DNA from: Tannerella sp.
Lineage (GTDB): Bacteria > Bacteroidota > Bacteroidia > Bacteroidales > Tannerellaceae
Length of the DNA stretch: 7,412 bases
Reading direction: 5' to 3'
Assembly: GCA_031283915.1 (NCBI GenBank)
Contig: JAITAY010000306.1
Span: forward strand, 1 to 7,412
Shown here piece after piece: positions 5,111-7,412 of this stretch (position 1 is the first letter of the stretch; each line of letters begins with the position of its first letter). The translations under genes and the position numbers were made by a program. Below the pieces are notes generated by a model. It was given only the letters and a program-made list of their open reading frames with translations. It made no database searches and was not told the DNA's origin.

Positions 5111-7135
5111 TCATTGCTTCTTTTCCAACAGATCCTGTAACTTGAACATTTCGTCCCGGTATTGCGCTGCTTCCAGAAACTCCAGTCTTTTTGCGGCATC
5201 CAGCATCTGCTGTTTTGTCTGCTCGATGGCCTTCTCCAACTGCGCCCGGTTCATGTACTGTATCACCGGCTCGGCTACCTGCGTCGGTTTGGACTCCGTG
5301 TACGCATAACGGCTTTCGGCTGTCCTTGGTTCCTTTTCGCCCAGCAACGAGACGGTGTTCTTGACGATCTGCTTCGGCGTGATGCCGTGCTTCTCGTTAT
5401 ACGCCAGTTGTTTTTCCCGGCGGCGGTTCGTCTCGTCGGTCGTGAGTTGCATGCTCTCCGTAATCTTATCCGCATAGAAGATCACTTTACCGTTCACGTT
5501 GCGGGCTGCCCGACCGGCCGTCTGCGTCAGCGAACGGCGCGACCGGAGAAATCCTTCCTTGTCGGCGTCCAGAATCGCCACCAGCGACACTTCCGGCAAA
5601 TCCAGTCCTTCACGCAGCAAATTGACTCCTATCAGCACATCGAACAGCCCTTTCCGCAAGTCGTCCATGATTCGGACACGCTCCAGCGTTTCCACATCAC
5701 TGTGGATGTAATTACACCGGATGCCCATCCGTTCCAGATAAGTCGTCAATTCCTCCGCCATGCGCTTGGTCAGCGTCGTCACCAGCACACGTTCCTCCAC
5801 AAGTGTCCGCTGCCTGATTTCCTCCATCAAATCGTCGATCTGGTTCATGCTCGGACGCACTTCGATGGGCGGATCCAGCAGCCCCGTCGGACGAATCACC
5901 TGGTCGATCACAAGGCCTTCGCTTTTCATCAATTCATATTCGGCCGGCGTCGCGCTCACGTAGATGGTCTTCGGCGTCAGCGATTCGAACTCGTCGAACG
6001 TCAGCGGGCGATTGTCTCGCGCGGCCGGTAAGCGGAATCCGTATTCAATCAGCGTTTCCTTGCGGGAATGATCGCCCCCGTACATCGCCCGGATTTGCGG
6101 TATGGTCGCATGACTTTCGTCTATCACCAGCAGAAAATCTTTCGGAAAATAATCCAGCAGACAGAACGGCCGTTCCCCGGCCTGTCGCCCGTCAAAATAA
6201 CGGGAATAATTCTCAATGCCCGAACAATGCCCCACTTCCTGAATCATTTCCAGATCGAACGTCACCCGTTCTTCCAGCCGTTTGGCTTCAACTCTTTTGC
6301 CTGTGCTCTGGAGATATTCGACCTGACGACCCAAATCAAGTCTGATGTCCCGAGTGGCCGTATGGACACGTTCCAGCGAAGTGACAAAAAGATTGGTTGG
6401 ATAAATGTTCAATTCCGACTGCTCGTCGTATTCTTCTCCGCTCACGGGATTGAACGAAGCGATCCGTTCGATCTCATCGCCCCAGAACTCAATACGGTAA
6501 GCGATGCCGTCGTAACTTTCAATTGAGGGGAAAATATCGACCGTGTCGCCGTTGACCCGAAAACTGCCGCTATGAAAATCGACCTTGTTGTTCTCGTACA
6601 GGGCGTCAACAAACTTCCGGAGCATCTTGTCGCGAGAAATTTTCAGTCCCTTTTTGAGAAAGACCACTTTCTCCGCAAACGCGCGTGGGTCGGCCATTCC
6701 ATAGAGGCAGGAAACGGATGATACGACAATCACGTCGCGCCGGCCGGAGAGCAGCGAAGCCGTCGCCCGCAGACGCAATTTGTCTATCTCCGCATTGATG
6801 GACAGGTCTTTCTCAATATACGTGTCCGTTACCGGCAGGTAGGCTTCCGGCTGATAGTAATCATAATAGGAAACAAAATATTCTACCGCGTTGTTCGGGA
6901 AAAAACCTTTAAATTCACTGTACAGTTGGGCGGCCAGCGTTTTATTATGGCTCAGGATCAGCGTCGGTTTCTGCACCTTTTCAATCACGTTGGCAACGGT
7001 AAACGTCTTCCCTGAGCCGGTCACGCCCAACAGGGTCTGGAAAGACACGCCGTTCTGGATTCCCTCCGTCAACGCCTGGATGGCTTCCGGCTGGTCTCCC
7101 GTAGGTTGAAAAGACGAAACGATCTGAAAGCTCAT
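5111..7135 (-). CDS. uvrB: Excinuclease ABC subunit UvrB
   Basis: DNA-damage recognition helicase-like subunit of nucleotide excision repair: UvrA loads it, it verifies the lesion by threading one strand behind a beta-hairpin, then recruits UvrC for incision. At 674 residues it matches the usual length (E. coli 673). Visible motifs: Walker A GVTGSGKT at 37-44, the tyrosine-rich beta-hairpin YYDYYQPEAYLP at 90-101, the DEAD-like VIDESH at 337-342, TTLTKRMAE at 453-461, motif VI QTAGRAARN at 538-546, and the C-terminal UVR domain (about 630-665) that contacts UvrC. The start is the ATG at 7135: MSFQIVSSFQPTGDQPEAI is the standard N-terminus, and that ATG overlaps the pspC stop as ATGA. A longer frame reaching 7282 is only antisense-free overlap with pspC. 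No lesions or missing residues are seen. It is transcribed with pspC upstream and the DUF1460 gene downstream; no SOS-type operator is recognisable. Confidence 0.98.
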   Translation of the reverse strand: MSFQIVSSFQPTGDQPEAIQALTEGIQNGVSFQTLLGVTGSGKTFTVANVIEKVQKPTLILSHNKTLAAQLYSEFKGFFPNNAVEYFVSYYDYYQPEAYLPVTDTYIEKDLSINAEIDKLRLRATASLLSGRRDVIVVSSVSCLYGMADPRAFAEKVVFLKKGLKISRDKMLRKFVDALYENNKVDFHSGSFRVNGDTVDIFPSIESYDGIAYRIEFWGDEIERIASFNPVSGEEYDEQSELNIYPTNLFVTSLERVHTATRDIRLDLGRQVEYLQSTGKRVEAKRLEERVTFDLEMIQEVGHCSGIENYSRYFDGRQAGERPFCLLDYFPKDFLLVIDESHATIPQIRAMYGGDHSRKETLIEYGFRLPAARDNRPLTFDEFESLTPKTIYVSATPAEYELMKSEGLVIDQVIRPTGLLDPPIEVRPSMNQIDDLMEEIRQRTLVEERVLVTTLTKRMAEELTTYLERMGIRCNYIHSDVETLERVRIMDDLRKGLFDVLIGVNLLREGLDLPEVSLVAILDADKEGFLRSRRSLTQTAGRAARNVNGKVIFYADKITESMQLTTDETNRRREKQLAYNEKHGITPKQIVKNTVSLLGEKEPRTAESRYAYTESKPTQVAEPVIQYMNRAQLEKAIEQTKQQMLDAAKRLEFLEAAQYRDEMFKLQDLLEKKQ

Positions 7136-7338
7136 GGATACAAGTTTTTCTTTGGAGGAACCACAATCCATAAAATCAGGTAGGCTGCTACGCCGGTGAA
7201 GGCGGTGAATACGCATAACAGGACGTATCCGATGCGTACCAACGTGGGATCTAACTCGAAATACTCTGCAATTCCGGCGCATACGCCGCCAATCATCTTG
7301 TCTTCATTCGAACGGTATAACCTTTTTATATCTGCCAT
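7132..7338 (-). CDS. PspC-domain small membrane protein
   Basis: A 68-residue protein consisting of a single PspC domain: a charged N-terminus (MADIKRLYRS), the family signature KMIGGVCAGIAEYFELDPTLVRI at about 14-36, and a hydrophobic segment at about 36-60 that spans the inner membrane, ending with PPKKN. In Proteobacteria PspC takes part in the phage-shock envelope stress response; in Bacteroidota stand-alone PspC proteins are common and their role is less clear, so a stress function is inferred only. It is the first gene of the operon, with its TGA overlapping the uvrB ATG, and is preceded by a consensus promoter and an AT-rich leader without a clear Shine-Dalgarno site. Confidence 0.93.
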   Translation of the reverse strand: MADIKRLYRSNEDKMIGGVCAGIAEYFELDPTLVRIGYVLLCVFTAFTGVAAYLILWIVVPPKKNLYP

Positions 7339-7366
7339 ATTTGTTTTTTATTTTTTAGAAACAAAG

Positions 7367-7397
7367 CAAAAGTAGGAAATATTTCGATGATGCCAAA
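7367..7397 (-). promoter_or_regulatory. Consensus Bacteroidota promoter of the pspC-uvrB-DUF1460 operon
   Basis: On the minus strand, TTTG (7397-7394) and TACTTTTG (7374-7367) are 19 nt apart, a full match to TTTG-N19-21-TAnnTTTG. The -7 box lies 28 nt before the pspC ATG, leaving a short AT-rich leader of about 20 nt. Confidence 0.8.
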
Positions 7398-7412
7398 AAA
7401 TCAGAGGGAGAA

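Noticed and set aside
5162..6031. 289-codon plus-strand open frame
   Set aside because: It lies wholly antisense to uvrB, has a low-complexity His/Arg/Phe-rich product and no promoter; it is a by-product of uvrB codon use.
7136..7282. 49-residue N-terminal extension of UvrB
   Set aside because: The extra residues overlap pspC in another frame and are Arg-rich without homology to UvrB; the ATG at 7135 gives the standard N-terminus and length.
1..7412. CRISPR array, tRNA, rRNA or complete insertion sequence
   Set aside because: No regularly spaced direct repeats, cloverleaf-like segment or terminal inverted repeats flanking a transposase gene were seen.

Overview
The window looks like chromosomal DNA of a Bacteroidales bacterium (phylum Bacteroidota). 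The evidence is a secreted protein with a C-terminal type IX secretion (T9SS) sorting domain, several promoters of the Bacteroidota type (TTTG at -33, TAnnTTTG at -7), mostly weak Shine-Dalgarno signals, and Bacteroidales-like Crp/Fnr, nitrilase and DUF1460 proteins. T9SS points towards Parabacteroides/Tannerella-like families rather than Bacteroides itself, but genus cannot be fixed from the sequence. Apart from the partial gene at the left edge, every confident gene lies on the minus strand.

Layout, left to right. Positions 1-339 (+) hold the 3' end of an Rpn-family recombination-promoting nuclease/putative transposase gene, with an in-frame 12-nt tandem repeat. Positions 340-686 are non-coding with several inverted repeats. 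Positions 687-1817 (-) encode a T9SS cargo protein of unknown function with its own candidate promoter. Positions 1902-3253 (-) hold a PlsC-like acyltransferase followed by an omega-amidase-type nitrilase. Their leader contains a possible 22-codon basic peptide whose stop overlaps the acyltransferase start. Positions 3254-3464 are a regulatory intergenic region with a striking set of three interleaved perfect inverted repeats around the candidate promoter. Positions 3465-4163 (-) encode a Crp/Fnr-family regulator with a consensus promoter and a dyad over its -7 box. Positions 4250-7338 (-) form a compact operon, read as pspC - uvrB - DUF1460: pspC and uvrB overlap by 4 nt, uvrB and the DUF1460 gene are 3 nt apart, and a consensus promoter (TTTG-N19-TACTTTTG) lies near the right edge.

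Functionally this is mostly housekeeping: nucleotide excision repair (UvrB), envelope-associated proteins (PspC, DUF1460 putative amidase/peptidase), phospholipid synthesis (acyltransferase), amide metabolism (nitrilase) and a global-type regulator. No new multi-gene system is evident. The most unusual signal is the order-shuffled triple inverted repeat at 3348-3420, followed by the coupled leader ORF and the operon linking PspC, UvrB and a cell-wall enzyme.
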